A DNA stretch of 64,000 nt, taken from Polytrichum commune. Lineage: Eukaryota; Streptophyta; Polytrichopsida; Polytrichales; Polytrichaceae. Numbering within the stretch: the stretch's first letter is position 1; each line of letters starts with the position of its first letter. This document shows positions 36,101 through 47,412 of the stretch, one piece after another. The notes below the pieces were generated by a model that worked only from the letters and a program-made list of their open reading frames with translations, did not search any database and had not been told where the DNA came from. The position numbers were made by a program, and so were the translations under genes. The stretch lies in NCBI GenBank assembly GCA_950295325.1, contig OX485806.1, positions 13,332,001 through 13,396,000 on the forward strand, given 5' to 3'.

Positions 36101-36774
36101 AACTGCAACCTGACACATGACTCTGCTGGCACTGCAAATTTGGACTCATGCATGCAATTTTCCCCTTTAACCTCATGTGCGCGGCAGTAAGAAGAGGAGT
36201 TACTTGCATGATTTTGACATACGCATTATTAACCGGCGCATTATTAACATAAGAATTATTAACCTAAGCTTCATTAACATAGTAAAACACAGGCTAATGG
36301 TAGGTTCTTCTCATGAAGACATGCAATGTGAACTAACATGGATGCATTAAGGGCTAGTAATTACACTGATTAACATCCGCCTCCCACTAGATGAGCACAA
36401 TTAAAGGATAAAACTCCTTGGATGTAACTTCTCATAATGTTCCTTCCAACATTAACCATGGTATGTATCCACAGTAAGACACGTGGACATCTATTAGGCA
36501 TAGGCATTCCACAAACCCATGCCATGTAGGATGAGCACATGGGTTCGTGCCCACATGTCACTATGACTGGACACATAGGTGGACGTTCTGCAGAGTGCGT
36601 TGGACTAGCAGAGTGCCTTGCATCGTTAGGGTTCGCAACGTAGCATGTTACAAAGTTGAAAGTTGCATACCTGGGGATACCGAGGGAGGCAAGAACTCTT
36701 TGGTTTTCAGCTATGCGCCGATTCCTAGCCTCCTCGTACTCATTTGGTGTACATGCGCATTGCTCCTCGGCCAT
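33160..36774 (-). CDS. CACTA accessory protein (TNPA-like, plant transposase Ptta/En/Spm type), spliced
   Basis: Minus-strand exons (approximate): 36774-36671 (start MAEEQ, then YEEARNRRIAENQ...SLGI, a motif typical of these proteins); 36118-35747 (Ser/Pro/Arg-rich, RRRSARLAHMAPQLY); 35649-about 34825 (helical DNA-binding region with HVWKSCVRFWKSAEGMEVSA, matching the 'W..lv.yw.s..f...s..nk' signature of Transposase_24); 34733-34586 and 34503 to about 33768 (coiled coil VDENTKIWNKITELEEQI, then Pro-rich); at least one more exon near 33670-33560; and a last exon ending at 33160 with TSVETLAESVSWKVYWPIQY, like the 'T.g.av...v.WP..l' end module of plant transposon proteins. Donors such as GTATGC (36670), GTGAGT (35746) and GTGAGT (34585) support the model. 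TNPA-type proteins bind subterminal repeats and assist excision. No disabling change was found in the large exons, but exon joins between 33.77 and 33.47 kb are uncertain. Confidence 0.7.
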
Positions 36775-36966
36775 GGCCGCTTATGGAAGTCGACTGCACA
36801 ATGTGGGCGGTCCCTCCGATGAAGAGTTTGTAGAGGGTGACCTTCAAAGTGTGTTGAACATATATGGGCGAGCAAATTCACAACACAACATGATTGCTGA
36901 GCCCTTTTGACGTCCTGTACATTCTAATTTACTCATATACGATTCTTATCCACTTCAACTGTGCAG

Positions 36967-39900
36967 TGCCCACCTGAAGACTCTTCGGATGAAGAATGGG
37001 GGTCAGCAGAGCAGAGATACTGTGATGGTCTTCAAGAATTCATTGGGGATGCTCCCAGGGCTAAGGATCGCCCACTGGACGCAGATATCCGATTGGATGG
37101 TGTTATCAGAGACATGTTTGGCCAAGTGGACGCCACTATGCAAGGTAACGAGTTGGGTTCATCGGATCCAGATGAGGAATGCCCAGGGGCAGATGATGCA
37201 GATGCCTGGGACTATGCTGCGTTTGAGGGTGCGGATGAAGGTGCAGACCGCTTGCAAGAGGATCTAGAGGACCAATTGAGAGTTCCCCTATTTCGTGAAG
37301 GTCGTGCAAGTCGTTTGGGTGCAACTGTTGCATTGTTGAATGCCTTCAAGACACACAAAACCCCTGGTGTGCTAATAGATGAGGTATTCAAGTTGCTGAG
37401 CCAGTGGATATTGCCGAGTCCAAATTCCCTTCCCGAGAACGAGAAAGCAGCAACTAGGTTTCTCCGCAAAATGGGGCTAACATATGATTTGATACACGCA
37501 TGCCCTCGTTCATGTTGCCTATTTAGAGGGGATTTGGTGCACAAAGAGCATTGCCCCCATTGCGGGAGTCCCAGATTCATTAGAGGTAACATTCCGGCGA
37601 AAGTACTCCGACATTTTCCTCTGATCCTGAGGTTGAGGCGAATGTTTGGGATCCAGAAGATTTCAGAGTTGTTGGTATGGCATCACCACAATAAATCCAC
37701 GGACGGACTCATGCGTGGGCCTGCTGATTCTCCGCAGTGGGCTTTCATTGATAGTAAATATGCAGAATTTGCAACTGATCCAAGGCGATTGCGATTCATT
37801 CTTACAGCCGATGGCGTGAATCCTTTCGGGAACAAAAATTGTTCCTGGTCTACATGGCCAGTTATTGCGACCATTGCCAACTTGCCACCTTGGCTGATGA
37901 CAAAGAATTTCTTTCTCTTACTATGTTTGTTAATACCTGGTAGGGAACAACCATCTGGGGAGCAGTTCGATATCTTCCTACAGCCTTTATTGGAGGAGCT
38001 AAAGACTCTATGGGTTGTGGGGGTCGATATGAGGGATGCAGCAACCTTCATGGGTCAGCCTGTATTCAAATGCTTTGGAATCCTGATGTTCACAGCACAC
38101 GATTTGCCAGGGTATGGCATAGTAGCAGGCTTGGCTACAAAGGGGTACATGGGTTGTGTCCACTGTGGTCCTCAAACTGTTGCACGTTATTCGCATAGCC
38201 TGCGTAAGGTTGTGTATAATTCTCAATATCGAAGATGGCTGAATGCCGAGCACGAATTTCGAAGGCACGTAGAATTGTTTGGTGGCAATCCAGAATTGCG
38301 TCCACCACTTGCTTCTTCAACGGCAGCGCTGTTAATTGAGTGGGGGAGGATAAGGAAGTCATTCATACTTGGAGGTGGCCGACCAAAACGCAATGACCCA
38401 TGTCGTCAGAACGGAGTAAAACGAGTTCCAGCCCTATACGAGCTTCCGTACTTCAAGGTCAGTTTTCTGAAATTCCCATGCAGTATCCTCCCAACTTTGC
38501 CCGAATTTGCCCTTATTATACCTTAAAGCATGTAATGTACGTGGATGGCGCTTGAAAGGTTTGGTTGTGGAGTGCATGTGGCAGGAACTCCCTATGAGGC
38601 ACACATTAGACATCATGCACATAGAAAAAAATGTTTGTGACAACTTGTTGAGGACAATAGTGGGGGAGAAAGATAGCCCAACTGTTCGTCATGACATGAA
38701 AGAGATTAATGTCCACCCGGAACTATGGATGAGGCGGGTCCGCACCAGAACTGGGCGCCTAAAGTGGGTAAAACCTCATGCCCCATATGTCTTAAGCAAG
38801 GCCGAGTCGCAAATATTTATGGACACGATTTCCAAGTTAAAGGTCCCCACAGGGTATTCAAGTTCGTTCAAGAAGCACGTTGTCAGTGGGAATTTTGGTA
38901 GCTTGAAGTCACATGACTTCCACATCTTGTTGCAGACAGTGATCCCACTAGCTGTACGTGGATTGCTACATCCAGCAGTGCGTGCGGCAATTATGAGGTT
39001 GGGAACATTGTTCAGGTATTTGACTGCAAAGGTAGTGAACCCAGGAAACATACAGTGGCTAAGGGAGTTCACAACAGAAACCCTGTGCATAATGGAGGTG
39101 TGGTTGCCTCCCGCATTCTGGGATATAATGTCGCATGTTTTAGTACATCTTGTGGATGAATTGCAGTGGTGTGGACCAGTGGCTTGCAGGTGGATGTACC
39201 CGTTGGAGAGGTACATGGTTGTTTTGAAAGGCTTTGTGCATAATAGGGCACGACCAGAGGGTAGCATGGCTGCAGGGTACTCTTGCTAGGAAGCATTGGG
39301 TTTTATCACTAGTCACATGAAGGATTTTAGTCATCACACCACACGCGTATGGGATGACGAGGAAGAGTCATTTATGACATCTGAAGAGCTAGAAGGAATC
39401 GGAACCCGCAAGATACTCACACCCATGGAGCAAAAGCTTGCACACAATTTTGTGATCACGAACAGTGTTGCCACAGCCGAATACTTGGGGTAAGGGTGAT
39501 TGGAAGCCCCCATTTCGATATGGCATGGATATTTGTTTGTACAGAACATGTTGATGTATATGTATGCCAAGATGCCTCCTGAATTTGTAGACTCAAAAAA
39601 CCATTTCAGCTGAGAAGGCGTTGGATCTGTGGTTAGGCGGTACAACGATCTACGACGTAGGCACACCGAAGAGCAGAAAGCACTTAGGCGGACGTGGCCT
39701 CCCTCGGATTACAGAGCTCACAGGAAGGCGAGCACTGCCGGACTTTGTGGAATGGTTGTCTGACGTTGTGAAGGAAGAAATGGGAAATGGAGTGGATGTG
39801 GGAGACCATGTCATGGCGATAGGATTCCCTCCAAGCAAAGAGGCATACACTTACAGAGCCCTTAGAGCATATGGAAACCACTTTCGCATTTGCGATGTGG

Positions 39901-40583
39901 ATGGAGGTTGTAGGCACATCACATTCGATTGCGGAGTTGCAAACTTGTTCTGGCAGGGGTCGCGGAGCAGTGTTCGTGACAAGAACATCGTGGATGGCCA
40001 GTTGAGTTACGTGGGAACACTCACAGAAATATTGCAGCTAAGTTACAAGGACATACACATCTTGTTGTTGAAGGCACGTTGGGTGCAACCCAATAGTGTT
40101 GGCCGCGAGACACTAAGGCATGACGAATATGGGTACTTAATGGCCAACTTTGAACGATTGCAGCCGGTAAATCGTGAGCCTTATGTCTTTCCCGCAACAG
40201 TGAAACAAGTGTTTTTCAGTGATGATGCAACTCATAGAGGTTGGAAAATTGTTCTTGACAAAGAACCGCGAGGAGTGAGGTGCATGGCAGATGAGGAGGA
40301 ACCACAGTTGGGTCCAAATGCTTTTGCGGCAGGAGTCCAAGCAGAATCTCACATTAACATACAGTATACGTACACACAAGCTATGGCTAATGGCATTATG
40401 GTAGCAGATGAACTTGTTCCCACATTTCACGGAGGAGGCCTAGATCATGGTCCTTCTGCCCCAACACAAGCTCATGGATGGGCGGAGGAATCAAGTGACG
40501 AATCAGACAGTGCCTCTGACCATTCATGCAATGGAGAGGACTTAAGTAGGGATTTAGATTTTGTAGATCTCGATAGGCTATAG
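36967..40583 (+). pseudogene. CACTA transposase (Transposase_21/TNP2, DUF4218, DUF4216), broken
   Basis: The first clear exon follows acceptor TGTGCAG at 36966 and runs to 38457. It holds an acidic N-terminus, a Cys/His cluster (CPRSCCLFRGDLVHKEHCPHC) and the Transposase_21 core (ADGVNPFGNKNCSWSTWPV, NLPPWLMTKNFFLL, FDIFLQPLLEELKTLW, HDLPGYG, ELPYFK). Intron 38458-38584 joins ELPYFK in phase to ELPMRHTLDIMHIEKN, the family's canonical continuation. The next exon (38585-39489) covers the DUF4218 region and contains an in-frame TAG at 39287-39289 (GYSC-stop-EALGFITSHM). After donor GGGTAAGG, reading resumes about 39637 (RYNDLRRRHTEEQKAL), but a one-base shift near 39728 moves it to LPDFVEWLSDVVKEE, followed by DUF4216 (VGTLTEILQLSYKDIHILLL; DEYGYLMANF; GWKIVLDKEPRG) and an acidic tail ending at 40583. 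The start is uncertain: an ATG at 36773 may lie in an upstream exon (possible donor after DEEF, phase 0). Confidence 0.88.
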
Positions 40584-41190
40584 GAAAGTTTGTGTAATCT
40601 ATATCCCACTGGGGCATGATAATTGATATGACATTTCGTGTGCACATCTATTTGTGAAATGCAACCTTTGTGACGATCAATTGTTCATGATGTCTCTTTC
40701 TTGTATTTCATGTTACGAGTATGCACTTGTTAATGTATTGAACCAACTTGTTGTCTTGGTGTATCCCAAAATCCTCATGGTCAAAACATTTCTACGAACA
40801 ATTTAAGTTTGACACTATGATCTAAGTTTATGCCGGTGGAAGTTGGGAACTCATGAATCTGGAGTTTTGTTTCCTTGATATGCATCATCCGAAGTGGTCA
40901 TTGCAAACTTATGGGTTATCCCCAGTGAATATGACCCGTGTATCAGTGTTTTGTAGATGTTATTGACAATCTTGACATTATTAAGCGAACAATATGGAAT
41001 TTTTCAGGGTGTAGATTAAATTCTAAGAATGCTTGGTGACTCTCCACAGATTTTTTGTAAATATTGTACTTTTAAACATGGAAGACTGGGAACTTCAGTG
41101 AAATACTAGTCCCCAGTGGTTGAGGACAGTGGTCGTGCGACGTGATACTTGTAGTGCAGGATCGTCAACATATATTCTAGATATTCATCA

Positions 41191-41985
41191 AATGTTGATG
41201 AACTTCAAGGCCTTTGTGCCGTGAAGTTCAGTCTTTGTCCCTTATCTAGCATAATGGTAGATACATCACTTTCAATGTCTAAGGCGCAAACCATATAGTC
41301 AAAAGTTTTCCAAAGGGTGAACACTCGTTCAACATGGGGCAATAGCTATCACGCGAAAGGAAGGTTATGTTACGGTCAAGTTGATGACTCACCAATATTA
41401 ATTTTCAGTGGGTTTTAGGTTGAATTATGTCATGTGACAAAAAAATAACACCAATATGGCAAAATAGTGGTACTGTAAAACATTTAAGCAATGCACTAAA
41501 CATATGATTTAGTGTGACATTTTGTGGCATATTAATGAGTATTGTCATCTAGCACTCTCTCTAATTGTTGCCTAGTGATTACAAGACAATCCAAGTAGGT
41601 TGATGATGAGTAGTGTAGGCCAATAGATCATTTATATATAGAGAGAGAGAGAGAGGAGAGAGAGGAGAGAGAGGAGAGGACAATTTACTTTGTGACGCCC
41701 ACAAGGTTGTCAGCTGAGGCGAACCCAAATCCAAGGTTGCCACCCTAGTGAAAGAAGGTTGGGGCGAAACCATCCGTACACTTGTTCTTTGGAGGCAAGG
41801 GTTTACGCATCCAACAAGGAACGAGTGTATGGGTTGGTTCACCCAAATCAATGGAAAAATATGTGCATCCCATGTTTATAGCTTAGCATGGTAACTACAA
41901 TACCTACTTTAAAGATAGTGGTAAATACAAACCATTGTGAATGTCTCAATAGGATCATGGTAGATGTGCCACTTTCACTGGGTGG
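41191..41985. other. Intergenic DNA right of the CACTA element
   Basis: Contains 'tggtagatacatcactttca' (41266) and 'tggtagatgtgccactttca' (41959), echoing 'tggtagatgttccactttca' at 31616 and 'ggtaactgtaccactttcac' just left of the CACTA. These are likely fragments of one older repeat into which the CACTA inserted. A (GA)n tract lies at 41638-41679, and TGTGACGCCC at 41694 resembles the reversed terminus of LTR family 1, with no partner found. Confidence 0.5.
41638..41679. repeat. (GA)n-rich microsatellite
   Basis: Interrupted GAGAGAGAGG units. Confidence 0.9.
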
Positions 41986-41990
41986 TGCTA

Positions 41991-42230
41991 CACTAAATAT
42001 GATATTTCGTGTCACCGATTCTAATTCTCTTGCTCAATATTAATTGTAAACCGTGGTATAGTGTCACCAACAAGCTGTTGACAAGAGAAGGTAGGGTTTT
42101 GGCCAATGGATGAAATCATCCATCATCCATCATCCATGACAATATTTGTAAACTTATTGATAAGAAGCGTCATCCGAAAGTTACCATAATGACATTAAAT
42201 ACCATATGACACTAATTATTGTATTCAGTG
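41991..42230. mobile_element. TA-flanked MITE, 240 bp, CACTAAATA family member 2
   Basis: Left end CACTAAATATGATATTTCG and right end (reverse complement) CACTGAATACAATAATTAG, continuing into TGTCA, with TA on both sides (41989-41990 and 42231-42232). It shares its first nine bases and the ATATTTAGTGT block with the element at 31799-32109, but the interior differs. Confidence 0.65.
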
Positions 42231-42892
42231 TAGCTACACTAATAAGTCCTATTACCATGGGTTGCAATAAATTTCTAGAGCCCATGTTAATTCTCATAAC
42301 GAGAATTAATGTGGTTTGGACATTGATTTTTAACCCAAGCTAAATTTGTTGTAGCAAATTAGCGTGAAGCACATTAATTGTTTTCCTAGAAGATTAATGT
42401 GGGTGATTAATTGGTTTTGTGCTACTTTTGTTCTAAAAGTAATACTCAATGTGTCACTTGTCGGAAGTTCATGAAGACTTGAGGGAAGACCCGAGGTCTT
42501 CAAGGACCTACGTTAATTCAAACCTTACTAGAAAATTAATGTGGCCTATGCTAATTATTTCCAAGCTAAAATTTCCACCCACATTAATAGGACTATCTAC
42601 CATCTACATAGTAGTACCTTGTATTCTTCTTTCCCGGTTCGAGGGTTAATATGGTGTTTGACATTCTAGTGTTGCAGCTATTGTGGGGCTAATCACAGCT
42701 GCCCCTACTGGCACAATTTGTTGGTATCTATGGCTATAATAATGTGAAAAATGATTGACCCACATCTATTCCTCAACATAATCTCCATAATTTCATGCCT
42801 GGATCTAGACGGAAACACTAGCGTGACCAGGGTATGGACATTGCGGGGGTTGAAGGAGAGTAGTGGCGCCGATGGTACTACTTATATATTGA

Positions 42893-43105
42893 GGCCGCCA
42901 CTTCACACACAAGATTAAAAGCCCATGACAATTGCAATGTAAGAACTCTCAATGGTCGAAAAGGCGGAGACTGTCCAAGTTCACTGCACACTAGGAGGGG
43001 AAAGCCTAAAGGCCTAAATAAAAGTTTATGAATGGAAAATCTAAATGGAGTCCTACATGACAAGTTGTGGATAAGGGGTAGGCCTGACGCAAATTTTGGA
43101 AGACC
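42893..43105 (+). repeat. Dispersed repeat W, copy 2
   Basis: Starts 'gccgccacttcacacacaag' and ends 'cctgacgcaaattttgg'. Collinear with 30829-31078. Noncoding. Confidence 0.65.
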
Positions 43106-43109
43106 ATGG

Positions 43110-44250
43110 CAGTGAAACAACTATTAATGGCTGCCATAGTTATTATAATTTTGTTTTCAAAATGATTTTCTTAGGAAAGATTAGTTAATTTTTTTTGCAG
43201 AGGGTCATTTCTCCCAACTACCTTTAAGTTGAACTATTTAGAGCTTGCTAGTATGTGTGATTGTAGTAAACAATTTTTTTCATGAATTTTGGGGATAATT
43301 TTGGTTTGTTAATTGCATGTTTATCACAAGATGGAAATGGTTCCAAAATGCACCAATGAAGCCAATTTCTTCTTGGATGTCCTAGAGTCAACCATAATTT
43401 AGGTTGCATGAACACTCATTGGAGAAAAAAAACTTCAAAAATTTCTAGTTGTTTAATGATGTAGATGTAGAAGTGATTAGATCACAAATACCGCAACATG
43501 TAAAAGGTAGTATATATACTACCATAAGAGAAGAGGCAATAAAAACCATCATGAAAGAAGACAATATCGATAAGAAGAAGGGAGGTATGGCATCATTTTC
43601 AAATTCAAAAGGACCACTATAGAAGAAAACAAAAATTGATGAAATAGAGTTGGGAGGTTTGGAATGTGAAAATGATGCCCCTATTAAATGGCAAAATTAT
43701 GAGATTGGAATTCTCATAGCCATTCACGGTGAGGTCGAAGAAGAATTTGTAAAATTGACAAGATACAAGGTATGAAACAATTTGATAGAGTATTTGGTGT
43801 TAAAAACATAAAAAATAAGAAATTAGATTCAGATTGGGCCAATTGGGCTTTATTCAAATGCCTTGGTCTTTACCTTTTGCCCTAGGCCCCTTTTTACCTT
43901 TATTAAAGATTTAGCAGTTTTATTATACATCGAAAATCAAACTCTACATCTTGTGATTATGATAACTTTAGTACAAAATTATAATTAGTCATTCATATTA
44001 GATTCAATGTTCATATGTTAGAATTTTAGATTTAAATATCTTTGAGCTTCATCTGCCACAATGATTTGGCTATTGCTTCATGTTATTTACACATTTTAGT
44101 AATAAATATTAATATTTTTTAAATTAAAAAATTAATATCTTTGTCAACATCTTTTATTCTTATTGGAACATTTTTGTACTACTGATAGTTCTTACTTCAT
44201 TTATAGTTGCTATGTTAGTATTCATTTCTTCTCCTTCTTTTAACAATCTA
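43110..44250. other. No intact gene; possible transposon debris
   Basis: On + an open stretch around 43625-43775 reads KKTKIDEIELGGLE...WQNYEIGILIAIHGEVEEE with no start and no recognisable family. It may belong to the PIF-like remnant immediately to the right. The remainder is AT-rich. Confidence 0.35.
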
Positions 44251-44620
44251 TTATCTATTGGCCTTTTCAATTCTCTTTCTATTTTTTTCTATCCATTTTA
44301 TATCAAATTTGTCTTTGCAAATTGTATACATATTGTGTAGGACAATACATATAGCTACTATATGAGTCACATACCATAATGGTATATCAAACCTCATAAA
44401 AATTCTATATCTTTCCTTCAGAATCCCGAAAGTATGTTTTACACACATACAAGTAGAAGTTCGAATAAAATTCTAATTAGCTTTATAAACTTCGAAGTCC
44501 TATGTACAACCTTTGAATGGGCTGTAAATCCATGGCCGCCCTGAATACGTACAATCCCCGATCAGTTTATGAGGTAAAATTTTACTTTAATATAATCTCT
44601 CCTAACTTTTGTTAGTTGGA
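44251..44620 (-). pseudogene. Second PIF/Harbinger transposase relic (C-terminal part)
   Basis: On the minus strand, ILPHKLIGDCTYSGRPWIYS (around 44570-44515) matches the 'y.iGD.gYp.rPwl..Pf.' block with the second catalytic Asp. KHTFGILKERYRIF and ICIVLHNMYTI (44448-44251) match the ERtFG.LK.RwRiL...c.iLHN block. A stop and changes such as E-to-K at the catalytic Glu position (VKHTFGIL for VERtFGiL) show that it is dead. It differs from the relic at 5263-6593, so it is an independent copy. Confidence 0.75.
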
Positions 44621-44624
44621 TCAA

Positions 44625-45440
44625 TGTCCAATTGTGCATACTTTCTACCCATCCAAAAGTATAATCTCAAAATATATATTTTGTATGAACTACACCTTAT
44701 GATAAAGACGAATGAAAGCAAATGCTCAAAATCAGGGCATTTTCCCATCTTCCATTGAGTGCCAATGCTTGCATATCAAGCACACGTTGCATAATCATGT
44801 GCAAACACCAATATAAAGTCAATGCAACAAGACTCCTCCCTCTCCTCTCAGGATGATCCATCATGCATTGTCTTTTTTCCTTCCTTATCAATGTAAACTA
44901 AAAAAAAAAGTGAAAAGAAAAAAAACGAAGATGTACAACTAATGAGAAAATATGCAATGGTCCCTCAACATAGTCCATTCTCAATTCACACTATATTTGA
45001 AGGCCCGTCACCACACAAAATGGCTTTCCCAACACCCAGGGTACAGCCTTTGGATGATAATCAAAGGGCCCTCACCATTTCATGGTCATGGCCCTTGGCT
45101 CGTGTGTGAAGTGGCCCTGACTTGACAAGGCGTAGCCGATGAGACGTGACCCGATGTGGGTGCTCAGAATCTTCCTAATAGCTGAGCACCTTTCCGCCAT
45201 TTCGTGACTGGGGCCGGTTTCATCATCAACAAACAAAACTTAGTCCTGCTGCCTCCCTTGTTGAAGAAAATCTGCACTAGCTAGGTTCAACAACAAAGAT
45301 TAGCTGCCATATACATGACGAGACCGGCAGGCTTGAATCGCTCTCGATTCATCAGTTGCAGCGTCTTCGAAACTCTGACCAAAGATCAGGAGCGGCTTTG
45401 GCGAATGAATCATAGTGCTCACAAGCTCCTGGCGGGTGGC
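44625..45440. other. Intergenic DNA left of the tandem array
   Basis: No gene. A reversed edge of repeat W lies at 45075-45117 ('catggtcatggcccttggctc'). From about 45120 the base composition becomes more GC-rich ('gacgagaccggcaggcttgaatcgctctcg'); this could be 5' flank or an untranslated exon of the gene starting at 47559, but no signal proves it. Confidence 0.4.
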
Positions 45441-47400
45441 TTAATATAGCTGCTGTTGAGGTTTATGTATAAATTTAGATCGGGATAATGCTTTCCCAAG
45501 TACGGCAGGCTTTATTAGGTATTTGCAAGGTACCGAGGTGATCTGCTCGCTTTTGGCTGGGGTTAGGTGGAGCGAGATTACGGTGATCAGAATTTGGCGA
45601 TGATGTGGGTTTTTTATAGAATTAACATCAGCATACTATTCATCCAAGTATATTTAAAGTTGCAGGGTGGTTTGAGGGTCCTGCTTTTTTTGGGGGCTCG
45701 CTGTTGAGATTCATGGATGATATCCGTCAGGATTAGATCTTCCCAAGAAAGAAAGTTGGGTGGTTGCAAGGTCCTGCTTGCTTTTGACTGGGATCTGGTG
45801 CGAGATTACGATGATGATCTCTAAGTTTCGCGAAGTTGCTGTTTATTGAACTCCATCAGGACAATGTTCTGACATGTATGATTTTTCAGGGGGGCTAGCT
45901 GTTGAGGTTTATGAAGATCCATCAGGATTATAGATTTCCAAGTTCGAATGTTGGATGGTTGCAACGTCCTGCTTGCTGTTTGGGTGGGATTCTGGTGCGA
46001 GATTATGATGATGATCTTTAAGTTTGGCGAAGTTGATTATTATGGAATTCCATCGGGAAGATATTCGAACAAGTGTGATTTGTCAGGGTGGTTTGAAGGT
46101 CCTCCTTTTTTGGGGGGCTTAGCTCTCGAGGTTTATGAAGATCCATCAGGATGATATATTTTCAAGTTCGAATGTTGGATGGTTGCAAGGTCCTGCTTGC
46201 TGTTTGGGTGGGATTCTGGTGCGAGATTACGATGGTGATCTTTAAGTTTGGCGAAGTTGATGATTATGGAATCCCATCGGGACAATATTCTAACAAGTAC
46301 GATTTTTCAGGGTGGTTTGAAGGTCCTGCTTGTTTTGAGAGGCTAGCTGTTAATGTTTATGCAGATCCATCAGGATGATGCATTTCCGAGTAAGGAAGTA
46401 GGGTGGTTGCAAGGTCCTGCTTGCTGTTTGGGTGGGATTCTGGTGCGAGATTACGATGGTGATCTTTAAGTTTGGCGAAGTTGATGTTTATGGAATCCCA
46501 TCGGGACAATATTCTAACAAGTATGATTTTTCAGGGTGGTTTGAAGGTCCTGCTTGTTTTGAGGGGCTAGCTGTTAATGTTTATGGAGATCCATCAGGAT
46601 GATGCATTTCTGAGTAAGGAAGTAGGGTGGTTGCAAAGTCCTGCTTGCTTTTAGGTTGGGTTTTGGTACGAGAGTATGATGGGGATATAGAGTTTGGTTT
46701 TGATGTTCATGTAATTCGCCATGAGCATATTATATTCTTTCAAGTATGAAGTTTGGGTGGCACTGGGGTGGTTTGAAGGTTGTCCTGGTTTCTGGGTGGG
46801 ACATTGGTATGAGAGGAGGAGGATCTTAAGTTTGTCTGACTGCAAGGGGCTAGCTGTTGATGTTTGTGGTAATTCAAACAGCATAATATTCTGCCAAATA
46901 TAGAAGAAGGTTGTGGTTTGAAGGTCCAGCTTTTAGGTGGTCAGGTAGGAGCACCTTAAACCAAGACAGCACCCAAAACCAGCACCCTCGAGATCTTGCA
47001 TGATAATTACATGTTGATTTGAGAATGCTCAGCATGTGAACAACAAGGCCCGTAATGGTTTTGAGTGCCAACACGGTTCAAAAATTTCACTTCAATAAAG
47101 TTTTCACTTCAAAAATTTGTATTTCTTTCAATAAATAGGAGGGGAAAAAATCGCAATACACTTGGTCTCTTTTTTCTACCTGGGAATATTTTGTTTGGTT
47201 CATGCGGCTGCCACATGTATGCCAAGTACCTTTACTTCTTAATTTAAGATGCTCCTACCTCATATGGGTATGCGATTACCGTGATCTTAAGGTTTGGCTG
47301 ACAAGGGCGAGCTGTTGATGTTTGTGTGATTCGGCCATCAACATAATATTTTCCCAAGTATAAACTTTGGGGGTCCTTGGATGGTTTGAAGGTGCTGCTT
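45440..47400 (+). repeat. Tandem array of about 224-bp units upstream of the fucosyltransferase gene
   Basis: The anchor 'gtcctgcttgc' recurs at 45771, 45966, 46190, 46414 and 46638, giving periods of 195, 224, 224 and 224. Weaker, older copies extend left to about 45440 and right to about 47400. Each unit contains 'tgggtgggattctggtgcga', 'agtttggcgaagttgatg', 'atcgggacaatattc', 'ttttcagggtggtttgaagg' and 'gctagctgttgatgtttatg'. Since 224 is not a multiple of three, the reading frame changes between units, so the 68-75 codon ORFs in it are not protein repeats. The central units are most alike, the usual sign of unequal exchange. The array ends about 20 bases before the candidate TATA box. Confidence 0.85.
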
Positions 47401-47412
47401 TTTGGGTTGAAT

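Larger units (their letters stand above)
32366..41156. mobile_element. Full-length CACTA (En/Spm-type) transposon, 8791 bp, CAG duplication
   Basis: The left end is CACTACAAGTATCACGTC (32366 onward) and the right end is its exact reverse complement finishing at 41156, with the similarity continuing through 'gcggccactg/gacagtggtc'. CAG flanks both sides (32363-32365, 41157-41159), the 3-bp duplication typical of CACTA elements. Subterminal DNA at both ends is rich in CCACTG/CAGTGG words (for example 32388, 32430, 40599, 41114, 41127), the expected binding repeats. Two genes diverge from about 36.77 kb: a Ptta/En-Spm-like protein on the minus strand and a Transposase_21 protein on the plus strand. 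The transposase gene is disabled (stop at 39287, frameshift near 39728), while the ends look intact, so the copy could still be mobilised in trans. Confidence 0.93.

Noticed and set aside
32366-42234. Larger nested CACTA bounded by 31794 (CACTACACTAAAT) and about 42234
   Set aside because: The two outer ends pair better with nearby partners (32109 and 41991), giving two small MITEs. No 3-bp duplication joins the outer pair, whereas the inner pair has exact ends and CAG on both sides.
45948-46378. Two similar ORFs (68 and 75 codons) suggesting a repeat protein
   Set aside because: The tandem unit is 224 bp, not a multiple of three, so the frame shifts between units. These are by-products of the array.
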